From positions 1,116,001-1,180,000 of the forward strand of contig NC_033561.1 of the NCBI RefSeq assembly GCF_001680005.1: DNA of 64,000 nt. Reading direction: 5' to 3'. The translations under genes and the position numbers were made by a program. Numbering within the stretch: the stretch's first letter is position 1; each line of letters opens with the position of its first letter. This stretch comes from Plasmodium coatneyi (lineage: Eukaryota; Apicomplexa; Aconoidasida; Haemosporida; Plasmodiidae). The notes under the pieces were generated by a model that saw nothing but the letters and a program-made list of their open reading frames with translations, was not told the origin of the DNA and did no database searches. This document shows positions 1-11,290 of this stretch, one piece after another.

Positions 1-1560
1 TACCTTCTGCGGTATCAAAATGAACGACTCGGTTTTTGTTTTTACGGGTGAGACAGGTGAAGAAAAACCACCAACATACAAACGAACACCAAAACGAACG
101 CCACCCCATCTGGAAGGGAAGGAGAACGAATAACGGTTTATTTCGGAAAATGTCCAGGGGACCCACTCCTTTGACGTTAAGTCGACATCTGACGTGGGTA
201 AGTTACGAAAGGAGGTAGATCCACTTTTCCATTTGTGTTTTTTTTTTCTTTACTTCCTAATATTAATTTTATGCATCCTTCCTTTTTCTTCTTTCCTTTT
301 TTCCTATATACGCTTTATATGTATACCCCTCCCTAAAACAGTAAGCACCAAGCTACACTTTTGTTCTTATACCCTAAAATCGTAACGTTAAGTGTGAAAT
401 GCTACACACACCCTAAATATTAAATCCCACATTCCTAAGTGCGGGATCCCGCACATCCTAAAATGTGAAATCTTACACCTTAAATGTGAAATTCCGCACC
501 CTAAAAGCGAAATTCTCCACCCATAAAGGATAAAATCCTACACACTCTAAATGGGAAATTGTACCCCCCTAAATGCGAAATCCTACACTCACCCTAAATG
601 TGAAACCGTACACTCTAAATGCGGAATTCCACCCCCGCACGCATTCATTCACCCTTATTATTTTTTTTCTTCTTTTCTTTTTTCTTAAGGTTTTTTTTTT
701 TCCTTTTTTCCTCTATTTTTTCTTCGTTTTCTTCCTTCTTGTACGCACACTCTAGAATTCATACACCTCCATAAAACACCTAAATACCAGATCATATTGC
801 TGCTTTGAACCTAACACTCCTTTGATTCTAATCCTTCACACCCTTCCTTACCCTAAAAGCAGGACCTTACACACTCAGTGCCAAATTCTACACTCCTAAG
901 TGTAAAATCCCCAACCCCTAAAATGAGAAATCCTATACATACACACCCTAAAATTCGAAATTCTACACACACACACCCCTAAAATGGGAAATCCTACATA
1001 CACACACCCTAAAATGCGAAATCCTACATCCATAATCCTATACCCCTAATCCTACACGCTCATAGGTGCGGAATACTATACACCCTAAAATGTGAAATCA
1101 TATACCCCTATGTGGGACATAATACACCCCTAAAATGCGAAATCCTACACTCCCCTTAAATCCAAAATCCTACACACTCCCTACTCATTCATTCGTTCAC
1201 ATTTATTTTATTATTTTCCTTTTTTCTTTAATATTAACTTCTCCTTTATTTTTTTTTCCGTTCTTTTTTCTTTTTCTCCCCGATTTTTTTTTTCCCTTTT
1301 ATTTTTCTTGTATGCACACCTTAAGATGCATACCCGTCCTTAAGAAACTGAACACCACCCCTAAAACCCTTCATTCTATCACGCCTAACGCTTCATTCTA
1401 CGACGCCTAACCCTTCGTTCTAATACCGTTACATCCTTCATTCTACACACCCCTAACCCTTCATTATAATAGCCATACACCCTTCCATTCTACTACCCCC
1501 AGCAACTTTCCTTCCACAATTATTAAATAAATTGTGCATAAAACATTTTTGTGCACACAT
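1..1560. repeat. Subtelomeric CCCTAAA-containing degenerate repeat block
   Basis: The stretch is built from many diverged copies of a short unit of the type CCCTAAAATGCGAAATCCTACAC, clearest at 400-640 and 840-1170. T-rich blocks interrupt it at about 235-330, 655-745 and 1200-1315. Each T-rich block is followed by a related tail (TTGTACGCACAC near 741, TTGTATGCACAC near 1307), so the block is itself a higher-order repeat of about 0.5 kb. The embedded CCCTAAA heptamer equals the C-strand Plasmodium telomere repeat, and its orientation fits a left chromosome end. Open frames here starting MRNPTL at 573 and 1135 are duplicated repeat sequence, not genes. Confidence 0.8.
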
Positions 1561-2440
1561 TAAAAAAAAAATTTGCTCCCCCCCTTACACATGGGAAAAA
1601 ACCTAAATATAAAGCAAAAATGAAGAACCAAATAAGAACGACATCGTAATTCACATTCTTTATCTATATTACACATTTCCCCATACTACTCAGTTCTTTG
1701 ACCCCCTCCGCCCCCCCACAATTCTACAACAACATAACTGCGACCATTTTAGGTTATTACACTACTATGCAACTTTCCCTCTTCCCTCTTAAATTGTCTA
1801 TCTGCCCCAAAAGAGGAGCGAAAAAGAAAAAAGAAAAAGAAAAATTTCACCATTCCAACATGGCGATATGCAAGAAAAAAACTAATATACTCCTTCCAAC
1901 ACATGCCAGAGAAAAGAAGGCGGACTCACTTTCCTCTCACTACTTTTTTCATTTTTTTCACTATTCTAAAATTAAAAGGAGCAAATAAAAATTTTTGAGC
2001 GCACACAAACATACACAATTTTAGTGTTCAGAATAGGTAGATAATTTGCACCTACTACACCGTTAAATGGAAGAGGGTGTTGTGACCTAATTAAAGAACC
2101 TGTATTAGTTCATTAGGAATACTAACCACTTTTAACTTAATTTTTAGAGCAGTATAAAATATGTAATAATAAAATGAACTACTTTTCTAATTACTTTAAA
2201 TTATTACATCCATATGTATATTATTATTATACATTCCAAATTCTGAACTTAAAATAAAAGTTACCTTCACACACCCCTAAAATTTGAAGAACGCTAGCTA
2301 ATTACACATACGCAGGAATGATTCTAATAATGTTTACTAATATTAAAAAAAAAAAAAGAAGGAATAATCATAAAAAGTATTAATATACATTAAAAGAAGA
2401 AGGAAGCAAAGGAGTAAAGAGGAAGCAAAAAAACAGCAAA
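1561..2440. other. AT-rich spacer and upstream region of the exported-protein gene
   Basis: This is AT-rich non-coding sequence between the subtelomeric repeat block and the first coding exon at 2441. It has several A-runs, a (TATTAT)-rich stretch near 2220 and a purine-rich leader just before the start codon. No long open frame has protein-like composition. It presumably holds the promoter and 5' UTR of the downstream gene, but I see no specific site that I can defend. Confidence 0.5.
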
Positions 2441-4604
2441 ATGTTATTCCTTGCGAAAATTTTTACACTCAGCTTAATACTGTACTCCGGGGCACAATAT
2501 AACAACTGCCATGTAAGATATCATATGAGCAGCTGCTGCAGAAAATGTGGAAATTTTTTTTAAAATTTCTGTGATGCACACATTCTAATTATGATTAGTG
2601 AACACTTTTTTTTTTCCTATTTTTCCTAAGTGAGCGGTGGGAAAGGGGTTTAAAGGAGGAATGGGTGTTAGAAGGAACGGGGGTCTAAGGAAGGAAGGTT
2701 GTTAGGGTGGTAGTAGGTGGTTTGTTAGGGATGTTAGGATGAAGGGTGTAGGGGTGGTTGAAGAAAGGTTGTTAGGGGTGTTAGAATGAAAAGTTAAGGG
2801 TGTGTGACCTAAGGGTTCTTCTAGGTTAATGCCCCATAATATGGTCTGCTACTTTAGCAACCCCAGGGGGGTAGACCCGAAGGGTGTGTTAAAAAAAAAG
2901 GAAAGAAAAAAGAATGATGATGTGAGGTTAATATTAAGGGAATTAAAATAAGGAGTAGTGGAGCAGAAAGTAAAGTTAGAATTCTGCTTTTAAGGTCTAA
3001 CGTAAAAGGAGGGGGTTAAGGAAAGGCTCTAAGGAGGGGGAGAAAATGAAGTTAGGTTTTTGGTTTTAGGATTAGGGGAAGAGTTAAAGGAAAAGGAAAG
3101 GGAAAGAAGGGTAAGGTTGAGGTACGGGGGTTAGGGGGATGAAGGAAAGAGGAAGAGGTGTGAGAGAAGGAAAGTTGATGAAGTGTGAGGGTAGGAAGGG
3201 AAAAGGGAGTTAAGTGGAGGGGTGAAGGAAAGGGAATGTTGGATTTCGCATTTAGGGTTAAGGAAGGGAGGGGAAAGGGTTAAGGCCGAGGGTCTGAGGG
3301 AAGTAAAGCGAATGAGTCTATGGAAGGAGATGGGTATTAGAAGGAAGGGGGTGTTAGAATGAAGGATTAAGGTATGGGGAAGGAAAAGGAGATCTAAGGA
3401 GGGAAGGAGAACGAGCTCTAACGAAGGAAAGGAAGGACGAGTCTAAGGATGGAAGGTAACATACTTTCCTAAGGAGGAAATGAGGAGAACAAAATTTCTT
3501 GTTCAGGAGGCGAACATTACCTTTCTTAAGGGAAGAAAGGTACTTCCTAAGGGAAGGGAGATTGTTAGGGTGGTGGTAGGTGGAACGGAATGTTGTTAGG
3601 GGTGGTGGTAGGTGTGCAGTCGGGTGAACTTAGGGAGGGAATTTTGTTAGATGGTAGGTGGAAGGATGGGTTGTTAGGGTGGTGTTGTTAGGTGGTAGGT
3701 GTGCAGTCGGGTGAACTTAGGGAGGGAATTTTGTTAGATGGTAGGTGGAAGGATGGGTTGTTAGGGTGGTGTTGTTAGGTGGTTGGTGGGTTGTTAGGTG
3801 GTAGGTTGTGGAAGGGAAGGTTGTTAGGTGGGTGGTAGGTGGGTTGTTAAGGGTGGAAGGGAAGGAAGAAGTACGGAGGAAGGAGGGGCAGGGGTCTAAA
3901 TAAAGGGGAAGTTCCCCTTCCCTTCCTCTCCTTCCTAGTTCCTTCATTTTGTATAATAATACTTATACACTCCATAAATTATGAACATACTCCTTTTCTT
4001 TTTTCCTTTTTAGGTGAGTGCACATGGTACAAAATTATATGGTACAGGGCCACGAACTGCGGGCCTCTATGATTTATATGATGTGTCCGATGCAAGCACT
4101 ATAAGCAGTGCAGGTTCATTAAGTGGTGGAACTCATGCGAGAACAAAACAGCACCAGCATAATAAACACCCCTATGGTGGAAATAATGGTTCCTGCAATA
4201 ACAGCAACACAAATCCGAATCCACCGAACAGAGCACATAACAAAGCGCAACATAGGAAAGGAGACGTGGGGTGCTCAAGCAAAGGCAGAAGATTCTATAA
4301 TAAGTTGGCATGTCGTAAGATGAGTAGTAAAGCCTGGTTAAGACTCTTATTGTGCAGTTTTATTTTCTATCCAATAGTTGTGTGTATCATATTTGTCTTC
4401 GTGATTGCGATCTTCAAGGGTAACAGCGATACGTTCCATGATATACCTTTCCTAATTGGAGTCGGTGCTCTCATAATCCTAGGACTAATCTTCTTACGTA
4501 TATTATTAAAATTTTATAGTTCCAAAGTATGGATTAAATGTATTATAGAAAATGTAGAAGTACGAAAGTATCTTAAGGAATTGCTTACACAAACAAAAAC
4601 ATAG
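2441..4604 (+). CDS. Plasmodium exported protein, signal peptide plus two TM segments
   Basis: Two exons are supported. Exon 1 (2441-2512) encodes 24 residues, a hydrophobic signal peptide beginning MLFLAKIFTLSLILYSG. It ends at a good donor (CAT|GTAAGA). Exon 2 starts at 4014 after a T-rich acceptor (CCTTTTTAG) and stays in phase 0 to the TAG ending at 4604, giving about 220 residues. The middle is Gly/Asn/His/Lys-rich and disordered. Two hydrophobic helices near the C-terminus (encoded about 4330-4415 and 4440-4515) are followed by a short basic tail. A tiny signal exon plus a variable body with two C-terminal TMs is typical of subtelomeric exported families in the vivax clade. I see no clear RxLxE/Q/D export motif. 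Family name and function are not known to me. The 1.5-kb intron is unusually long and repeat-filled. Confidence 0.75.
2630..3935. repeat. G-rich telomere-like repeat array inside the exported-gene intron
   Basis: The intron (2513-4013) is filled with G/T/A-rich degenerate repeats on the coding strand. Recurring pieces are GTTAGGG, GGTTGTTAGG, GGTGGTAGGTGG and GGAAGGAAGG. The densest part is about 3540-3850. Within it, 3611-3697 and 3698-3784 are tandem 87-bp copies that differ only at the last base. The array resembles diverged TTAGGG-type interstitial telomeric sequence and is opposite in orientation to the CCCTAAA motifs at the window's left edge. It contains no gene; the minus-strand frame at 3717-3947 is repeat-encoded Pro/Thr. 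Confidence 0.8.
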
Positions 4605-6751
4605 TCAAATCTGAAGAGTATGGAAGGGGGGGAGGAAGCAACTTTTACTATTACATTATGGTATTACATTTTGCTATTACATTGAATGATCTGTTTTATA
4701 TTTATGATTTTATATTGTGATTTTATGTATTTGTCAGATCGACTTATTTATCGTGTTCTGTGGCATAAGTTTGATGAAGTTCATGTGTGATGTTCTATAT
4801 ATATGATATATATGTGTTTGAATAATGTGTGAATAATATGTGGTAATGAGCTCTTCCTTTTTTTTCCTTTTTCCCAAATATATTTATTATATTTTTGGCT
4901 CAACATTTTTTTTTTTTTTTTGGGACACACCTATACTTCATGATAATAATATATTTGTTACTGTTTATAATTACATAGAAAAACATAATGTAGACATATA
5001 GTAGAAATATGTGTCAATTTTTTTCATTTTTGATTTTTTTTTTTTTACTTTCTTTTATTTTTTTTATTTTTGTTAATGAATAATTTAAGAAGGAATGATC
5101 TCAACATAAATAAATTGGCACGCATATAGAAGAACTATCAACGGATAGGGAAGCTGAAAGAAGAAAAATTGTTCCTGAAGGGAAGTTCTTATAGAAAAAA
5201 TGTGAACAATAGATTTCTTTAAAAGAGGGAATGATACAAACAATGTTACCATGAATAATTTCCTTAAAAAAGGAGGAGTGGGGGGAAATTACACAACACA
5301 AAAACAACGTGAATACCCTATTTTGCGCGGTCATGTGTATCTCAGCTGATGTGGAACCACCATGAACTATTGTGGAGCACTCTACTTTGCACCACATGCT
5401 GTAAGCTTTAAAGAGAAGAATATACCGTTAAGGAATAGAATATGCTTACGGTGAAAAAATGGATCATTACGTGCTTGCTTCCTTCCTTTTATATGTTGCA
5501 TCAACACGTTAAGTAACACCAATGTTCACTTATAATGGTTATTGAAGTTTGCACAAAAGAAGTACCTCCGTCTAACTAACTTCTATATAGATAACTATAA
5601 AATGGAGGAAGAATACTTCTTCCCTTCTTTATATGAGCTTTTAATAATATATTATATAGATCGCACTCTGTTTATTATATATATATATAAATGTACACAG
5701 AAGGGGGAAATTAAGGGAAGGGAATAATATGTGAATGTTAAGTATAATGTGTATTAAAGTAAAATAGGGATATGTAAGGTAAAATAATGTATCGCTCATA
5801 TATAAGGAAGCTCTTTATAGTGTTATCATCTAAAAAGGAAAAGGGGAAGGGGAATATGACATAATATTCTTATGACGGAAATACATATATTTTTTTTTTT
5901 GCCTGCTATGTGTAATGAATGTGATTCTTCCATATTATATATCCTTTCCCCTTTTTTTTTTTAATTTTTAAAATTTATATTCTATATGGGAGGTTAATGA
6001 GTATGTGTACACAATCAGGGAGGTAGGGAAGCGTTCTATACGCGTATAAACTGCTCTTGTGGGAGTTAAAATTCTTCACTAGCACATTTTAATACCAATA
6101 ATGTATAAATTAATAATGCCTTCTTAACATTTATGCAGGGGAAAAATTATAATTACTTCTATAATGCAATAAAAAAAGGAGCGATATAAATAATAATAAT
6201 ATAATGCTCTACATGCACATGTAATACTCCAGTGTACATATGTAATGGCTCCAATGTACATGTGTATAATGTATAATAATGGTAATATCATCATAAGGGT
6301 AATATATATATTTATATATATATATATGTCGAATGAAATGAGGAATATATATCATAAAAATTAAAAAAAAATTTCTCCCCTTCTGTATTTATTAATATTT
6401 CCTGCCTAGTTCCTCTTTTTGAACTTGCTTAAATTATTCATATAACAATTTAATACATATTTGTGTGTTATCGCTATTTAAAAATTAAACAAAGTATATA
6501 TTATTAAGGGAATAAAGTGAAAATTCCATATCCACTTCCACTTGCACCCCCACATTTCAGACTTATAATCATCATCATATAATCATCATAGGAACAAGCA
6601 ACAACAAATCATTACAATCATAAAACAAATAAGTATAATATTTATACTTTTGTTCTCTGAATGCATGAACAACCTCCTTAAAAGAGCAGAAATTTATATT
6701 ATACATATAGACATATATAAAAGAATATACACGAACATACATATGTAAACC
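4605..6751. other. AT-rich subtelomeric spacer between exported gene and PIR gene
   Basis: This is very AT-rich non-coding DNA with long T-runs (around 4905-4920 and 5035-5070), TA dinucleotide stretches (4798-4812, 5680-5690, 6300-6330) and no reading frame of convincing composition. The only frame near 300 bp (5101-5397, minus) lacks any recognisable feature and I do not call it. The right end presumably contains the PIR promoter and 5' UTR. Confidence 0.6.
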
Positions 6752-8617
6752 ATGTCGGAAACAGCACCACCAGTGGTAAGGAACAATTTTAAGGGATTGA
6801 GGAAAAGTGGAAGGAAGGTTGTTAGTGGTGGTAGGTGGGTTGTTAGGGGTAGAAGGAAGGTTGTTTTGGGTGTTAAAATGAAGGTATTAAGGGTGGTGGA
6901 ATGAGGGGTTAAATTGGAAGAAAGGTTGTTCGGGGGTGAAGGAGGAAAGGAAGGACGGGGGAAATGAGTGGGGGGAAGGGAAGGGAAAACCTTCCCCGTC
7001 CCCTCGCCCCAACTCTTCTCCTTCCTTACCCTATCAGCAAGTATATGGGGAATGCAAACATATGTCCATATATATATATACATATGTATATGTATATATA
7101 TATATATATGAACATTTATGTTCCACACACATAACCCCCACCTCCCCAGACGTGTTCATCAGTATCAATTACTGAGACGTTAATCTTACAGAACGACTTC
7201 TATTCAAATTTCAAGAATTATACAGAGGACCAGAGTGACGGGGGTGCCGAAGGTACACAATTACAGACTGCACTAAATGGCAGTTTCCCGCAGTGTACGA
7301 AAATTACTCGTGACGCTAAGGGAATCACGAACGCCTACGAGTACGCATGTCAGCAGAATAAACAACCAACGGCTAAGGGTGATAGTCCTCCCTGCCTTTT
7401 CTTTTATTATTGGTTCGGAGATAAGTACTGGAGTCACGTAGGGAATCATAAATTGACGCAGGTTTTGGATAAAATTTACACTACGCTAGAGAATACTGCC
7501 AGTTGCAGTAATAAGTGTAAATTTAAGTACGAAGAAATAGACGAAACAATTGACCAAACCATTTTCAAAGACATGAAAACCATATTCGAATATTACCACG
7601 ATTATAAAAAATTACCGAGTTTACTAGGTACGTATGGTACCACCTGTGCGGAAAAATGGTCAACCTATTGGGAAACAGTTTCTTCAGCATGTAAAGATAT
7701 GAAGGAGAAGTGCAAAAAGGACGGGGGTGGTAATCATAGCAGTAAGCAATATTGTACCGACTTCAATAGTACCTATGCTGTACATTGTGAAACAGCTAAT
7801 CTCCCCCAAAAGATCGCGGAACTAATAACAAAGATCCAGAGTGATGCAGAATTAGCAACCTCTACAGCAGTGAGCGAAGCTGTAGGTGTAGCTAAAACAA
7901 CGTCTTCCATCTCTTCTATCATTGGTACTTTAGCAACAATTGGTACCCCTTACCTTTTATATAAGGTAATAATATACAATTAAAGAGCGAAATAATATAA
8001 GTAATAGTATTTCATTCCTTCCACCCCTAACAACCTTCCATCCACCCTAACACAACCTTCCTTCCATCCTTAACACAACCTTCCTTCGACCTTCCCCCGA
8101 CCGTACTTAGATATTCCTACCACCACCCCTAATAACCCTTCCTTCCACCACCCTAACAACCTTCCTTCCACACTACCACCCCTAACAATCAACCTTCCAC
8201 CTACCACCACCCACCTAACAACCTTCCTTCCACCAACCACCCACCATAACAACCTTCCTTCCTCACTACCACCAACATAACAAACTTCTTTCCACCTACC
8301 ACCCCTAACTACCTTCCTTCCACCTACCACCACCCCTAACAACCCATCCTTCCCTTCAGTATAAACCATGGTCTTCTTGGTTCGGTAGCCATTCTGGAAA
8401 TGGAAGAAGTAGAAAAAGGAGAACAATTGGACAGGACCTTGATACTTTGACGGAGGATGCCTCAATATATGATTCAGCAAATGAATCAACCATAGGTGAC
8501 TCCACCGAAAATTCCACAGTACGCTCTTCCACATACACAAGACCGCCTACAAGGGGGAGGAGAACAGGAACAAATAATACGCGGGGGCGTAGGATGGTAG
8601 GTTATCAGAACATGTGA
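6752..8617 (+). CDS. PIR family variant antigen (KIR-type), three exons
   Basis: Three exons, all phase 0, give about 365 residues. Exon 1 (6752-6775) encodes MSETAPPV and ends at GTG|GTAAGG. Exon 2 (7150-7965) encodes the Cys-rich ectodomain, with Cys in contexts such as FPQC, YACQQ, PPCLFFYYWFG, SCSNKCKF, TTCAEKW and KQYCTDF. It then has the TM segment (SSIIGTLATIGTPYLLYK) and a donor directly after Lys. Exon 3 (8360-8617) encodes a basic, Ser/Thr-rich cytoplasmic tail (NGRSRKRRTIGQDLDTLTED, ending RRMVGYQNM). This layout and the tail are characteristic of KIR/PIR proteins of P. knowlesi-like parasites, which are exported to the infected red cell and vary antigenically. The frame is intact, so it looks functional. 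Both introns consist largely of the subtelomeric repeat, in opposite orientations. Confidence 0.9.
6790..6960. repeat. Repeat in PIR intron 1 (GGTTGTTAGG orientation)
   Basis: Intron 1 (6776-7149) contains GTGGAAGGAAGGTTGTTAG at 6807-6825, then GGTGGTAGGTGGG and further TTGTTAGGGGT/GGAAGG units. This is the same family as the repeat in the exported-gene intron. The 3' part of the intron carries an alternating TATA/CATA microsatellite at about 7060-7110. Confidence 0.8.
8005..8352. repeat. Repeat in PIR intron 2 (CCTAACAACC orientation)
   Basis: Intron 2 (7966-8359) is almost entirely CCTTCCTTCCACC and CCACCCCTAACAACC units, the reverse complement of the repeat in intron 1. The 19-mer CTAACAACCTTCCTTCCAC occurs at 8153-8171 and again at 8215-8233. 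It is exactly complementary to 6807-6825 of intron 1. Confidence 0.85.
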
Positions 8618-9492
8618 TGTAACACATATTGGAATGTAACATTGAAATGTGCAATGTAACACACATTTGGAATATAACACCATTGAATGTAGAACATTAA
8701 ATGAATATAATGTCTCCCTCTCCCAAAGAGGGGAATAAATAAACGCACACGTACACAGTTTATATGCAGTGTGTAAAGAACCTAAATGACATTGTTTCCT
8801 TTTTTCCCTTTCCTTTTCTTTCCTTCTTTTTTTTTTCTTTTTCGTTTTGTATTGCATGAAAGTGTTTACATTGTTCATGTGTAAAATCAATATAAGCCGA
8901 AAAAAATTTTTTTTTCACTTCATTTTGACTTGTTTGCAATTTTCTTACTTAAGATCCAAAGTGCTTATTTATTTAGTTATAAATTTATATCTTCATAAAT
9001 TTTTTTTTTTTCCTTTTTTAAATACACAAATATTTTTCTGAAGAGATCAGCACCTGTTCCCTTTCTTTCGCATCCCCGTTTGGTGTATTCCTTTCCCTTA
9101 TGCAGTTATTTAAATGTACACATGAAGGAAAAAAAAAAAAAAAAAAAAAAAGGAAGAATAACATTAATATAAAGAAAAGTAGGAGAAAAAATGAAGGAAT
9201 AAAGGGAAAAGGAACAGAAAAAAAGAATACACAACCGTATAGCATGGCTCAATCCATTAATATAAACTTCCGCCTTAAACACGTAACTTTGCGAAGTCGT
9301 TGACATGGATGTACTACTTATGAATAGAACCGTTGGGCTTAACCTTAGGATCCGGCTTGAACTGTGCGTCATATATGTAGAAGCGCGTCCATATGTGCGC
9401 GTGTGCTCGAGTGAATACATCTGTATAACACTTCTACACGCACACGTGCACACGCACTTGTTCTAAGTAGAAAAAAAGGAGCCCCCATCAGA
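8618..9492. other. Convergent intergenic region at the subtelomere/core boundary
   Basis: The region lies between the PIR stop and the stop of the minus-strand AP2 gene. It is AT-rich with long T-runs (8828-8837, 9001-9011) and an A-run (9129-9150). From about 9300 rightwards the base composition becomes more balanced, marking the change from AT-rich subtelomere to core. I see no gene; the frames here run through homopolymers. Confidence 0.6.
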
Positions 9493-10185
9493 TTATTGCT
9501 CCTCTCTCGGAGGTTTTGTTAATATATATTTCTCTGCTAACGCGGCCATGGCGCCATAGTCCAACTTTGTGATGTCCTTTGTTTGTTCCATTTGAGATAA
9601 AATGAAATTGACTTGTTGTACAGAGGATGATCTAATAATTCTGGAAATGATGGCTAGATTTTTGGCTTTGGTTATTCCATGCTCTGAAATTTTAAAAGGA
9701 ACTTTGAATTGTTTTTTTTGTTGTGTTTCCCACCAATTGGCTACATAGGAGCCTTGATAAAAGTACACCCCAATGGGTAAATTTTCTGCGTTATGGTACG
9801 ACTGTTTCACTTTTCTTTTTTCGATACTTGTTTTTTTGACTGTTGTGCGTTTCGTTTTCCGTTGGTCGCGGTTTTTTGGGGAGTTGTTGTTGCTGCTCAG
9901 TGAGGGGAGCTGGTTCGGTCGACCAATTATTTGGTTGGGTTGTCCGATTAGTTGGTCCATTTGGACGTTAACATGGTTGGTTTGCCCGTCTGTTGTGCCG
10001 TTTGGGGATGCCCTATTGTGAAGAAGGACGTTTGGCATGTCTGGTGAACTCGCTGGTAGCTTCTCCCCTTTGGGATGAACAGGGTGATCATCTAACCGTT
10101 GCCATATTTGAAGGAAGGAAGGGGTGGACGTCAGCCACAGTAAACTAACTCCATTACAAGAGCTGCGCAACGACAGCCGTGCCAT
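9493..10185 (-). CDS. Small protein with a single C-terminal AP2-like domain
   Basis: A single exon of 230 residues. The N-terminus (MARLSLRSSCNGVSLLWLTS) has Arg but no acidic residues in the first 30 positions, so it could be an organellar presequence. Residues about 45-105 are Gln/Asn/Pro-rich, and 105-130 are strongly basic. Residues about 138-182 match an AP2/ERF-type domain: PIGVYFYQGSYVANWW, then a basic strand and an amphipathic helix (GITKAKNLAIISRI). This is the fold used by the ApiAP2 DNA-binding regulators of Apicomplexa. A helical stretch and PPREEQ end the protein. It is the first core gene next to the subtelomere. The partner sequence and role cannot be read from the gene; nuclear DNA binding is the default inference, and an organellar role is the alternative. 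Confidence 0.65.
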   Translation of the reverse strand: MARLSLRSSCNGVSLLWLTSTPSFLQIWQRLDDHPVHPKGEKLPASSPDMPNVLLHNRASPNGTTDGQTNHVNVQMDQLIGQPNQIIGRPNQLPSLSSNNNSPKNRDQRKTKRTTVKKTSIEKRKVKQSYHNAENLPIGVYFYQGSYVANWWETQQKKQFKVPFKISEHGITKAKNLAIISRIIRSSSVQQVNFILSQMEQTKDITKLDYGAMAALAEKYILTKPPREEQ

Positions 10186-11259
10186 TACCAGAGGTGTACG
10201 TACAGAGAGGGGCAGGAGAGAGAGTCATTTGGGAGACACACCAATGGGTGAACAAGTGAAGTGATTCTCCCTGCGTGCATCTGTTCAGATATTTGTGTAG
10301 TTAATTCGTGTGGTTAGTGTTTTTTTTTCTTCCCTCTCCAACATGTGGGAGACAAGCCCCTGTTCAGTGGAACCCAGGTCAGGCAAAATGGACACACTTT
10401 CCCATTTTTTAAAAACAGAGCAAACGGGTGACGGATGGTTGACCGTTCTCAGTGGAAGGACAACCAGCTGTTTCATCATGCTTATGCGTTGTGGGAACTA
10501 CTTCTGTAGCTACTCCTCGGGGCCGCTTCACTTAGGATGGAGACCCTGCCACACACAGTTGCTGAGAAAATGGGATGGCTGTTCCTTGAATGGATGCCCT
10601 GCGCCAATGCAGGAAGGTGCAGAGTGGAAGGACATGAAAAGAGAGGTACCCCTCTGGGGAAATACATAAAATGAACGCTGCGTGTGGGGTGGTGGCAGCG
10701 TCGCATGGGTGGACCTACTGCTACACGAGGGGACGCCGCTCATGTTCGCATGCAGTGAGAGTACAACAAAGAAAAAAAAAAAAAAAAAAAAAAAAATACC
10801 AGACCTAATTCTTCACTTAAAAAATTGCCGCTCTTGTTTCCTTCCCTCGTGTTGATGGGGACGTTTTGCGAAGAAGTGGCATTTCACCGTTTGTTCAACT
10901 CGTTCGTTTTTTTTTTTTTTTTTTTTCCTTGTTGTACTCTCACTGCATGCGTCTTTTTTACACTTTTTTTTTTTTTTTTTTTCCTCTTGTGCCCTTTTTT
11001 TTTTTTGCACTTGTTCCGATGTGAAACCCCAGTTGCTGTTCGCGCGGAGCTGTCCACTCTAACGCCCCCACAGTTTACACCTAGGGGGGGAGGAAAAAAA
11101 ATTCAAGTCAAAGTTGAAGTCAAAGTTAAAGTCAACGCTAACGTTAGTGCTAACGTGAACGCTGCCATAAAATGAGCGCACTGCAGTGAGTCCACTACAG
11201 CGATTGCGCAGAAACGGCGAAACGAAGCAACACCATACGTCCTGGCAGCAAATGTGAAG

Positions 11260-11290
<31 letters not shown>

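Noticed and set aside
573..1410. Two similar open frames starting MRNPTL
   Set aside because: They start in duplicated subtelomeric repeat and run through T-blocks giving poly-Phe. The similarity comes from repeat duplication, not protein conservation.
3717..3947. Minus-strand Thr/Pro-rich frame in the intron array
   Set aside because: It is encoded entirely by the GGTTGTTAGG-type repeat, and the intron context explains it.
8070..8540. 156-codon minus-strand frame over PIR intron 2 and exon 3
   Set aside because: Its Gly/Val-rich composition is the antisense of the repeat, and it overlaps a well-supported PIR exon.
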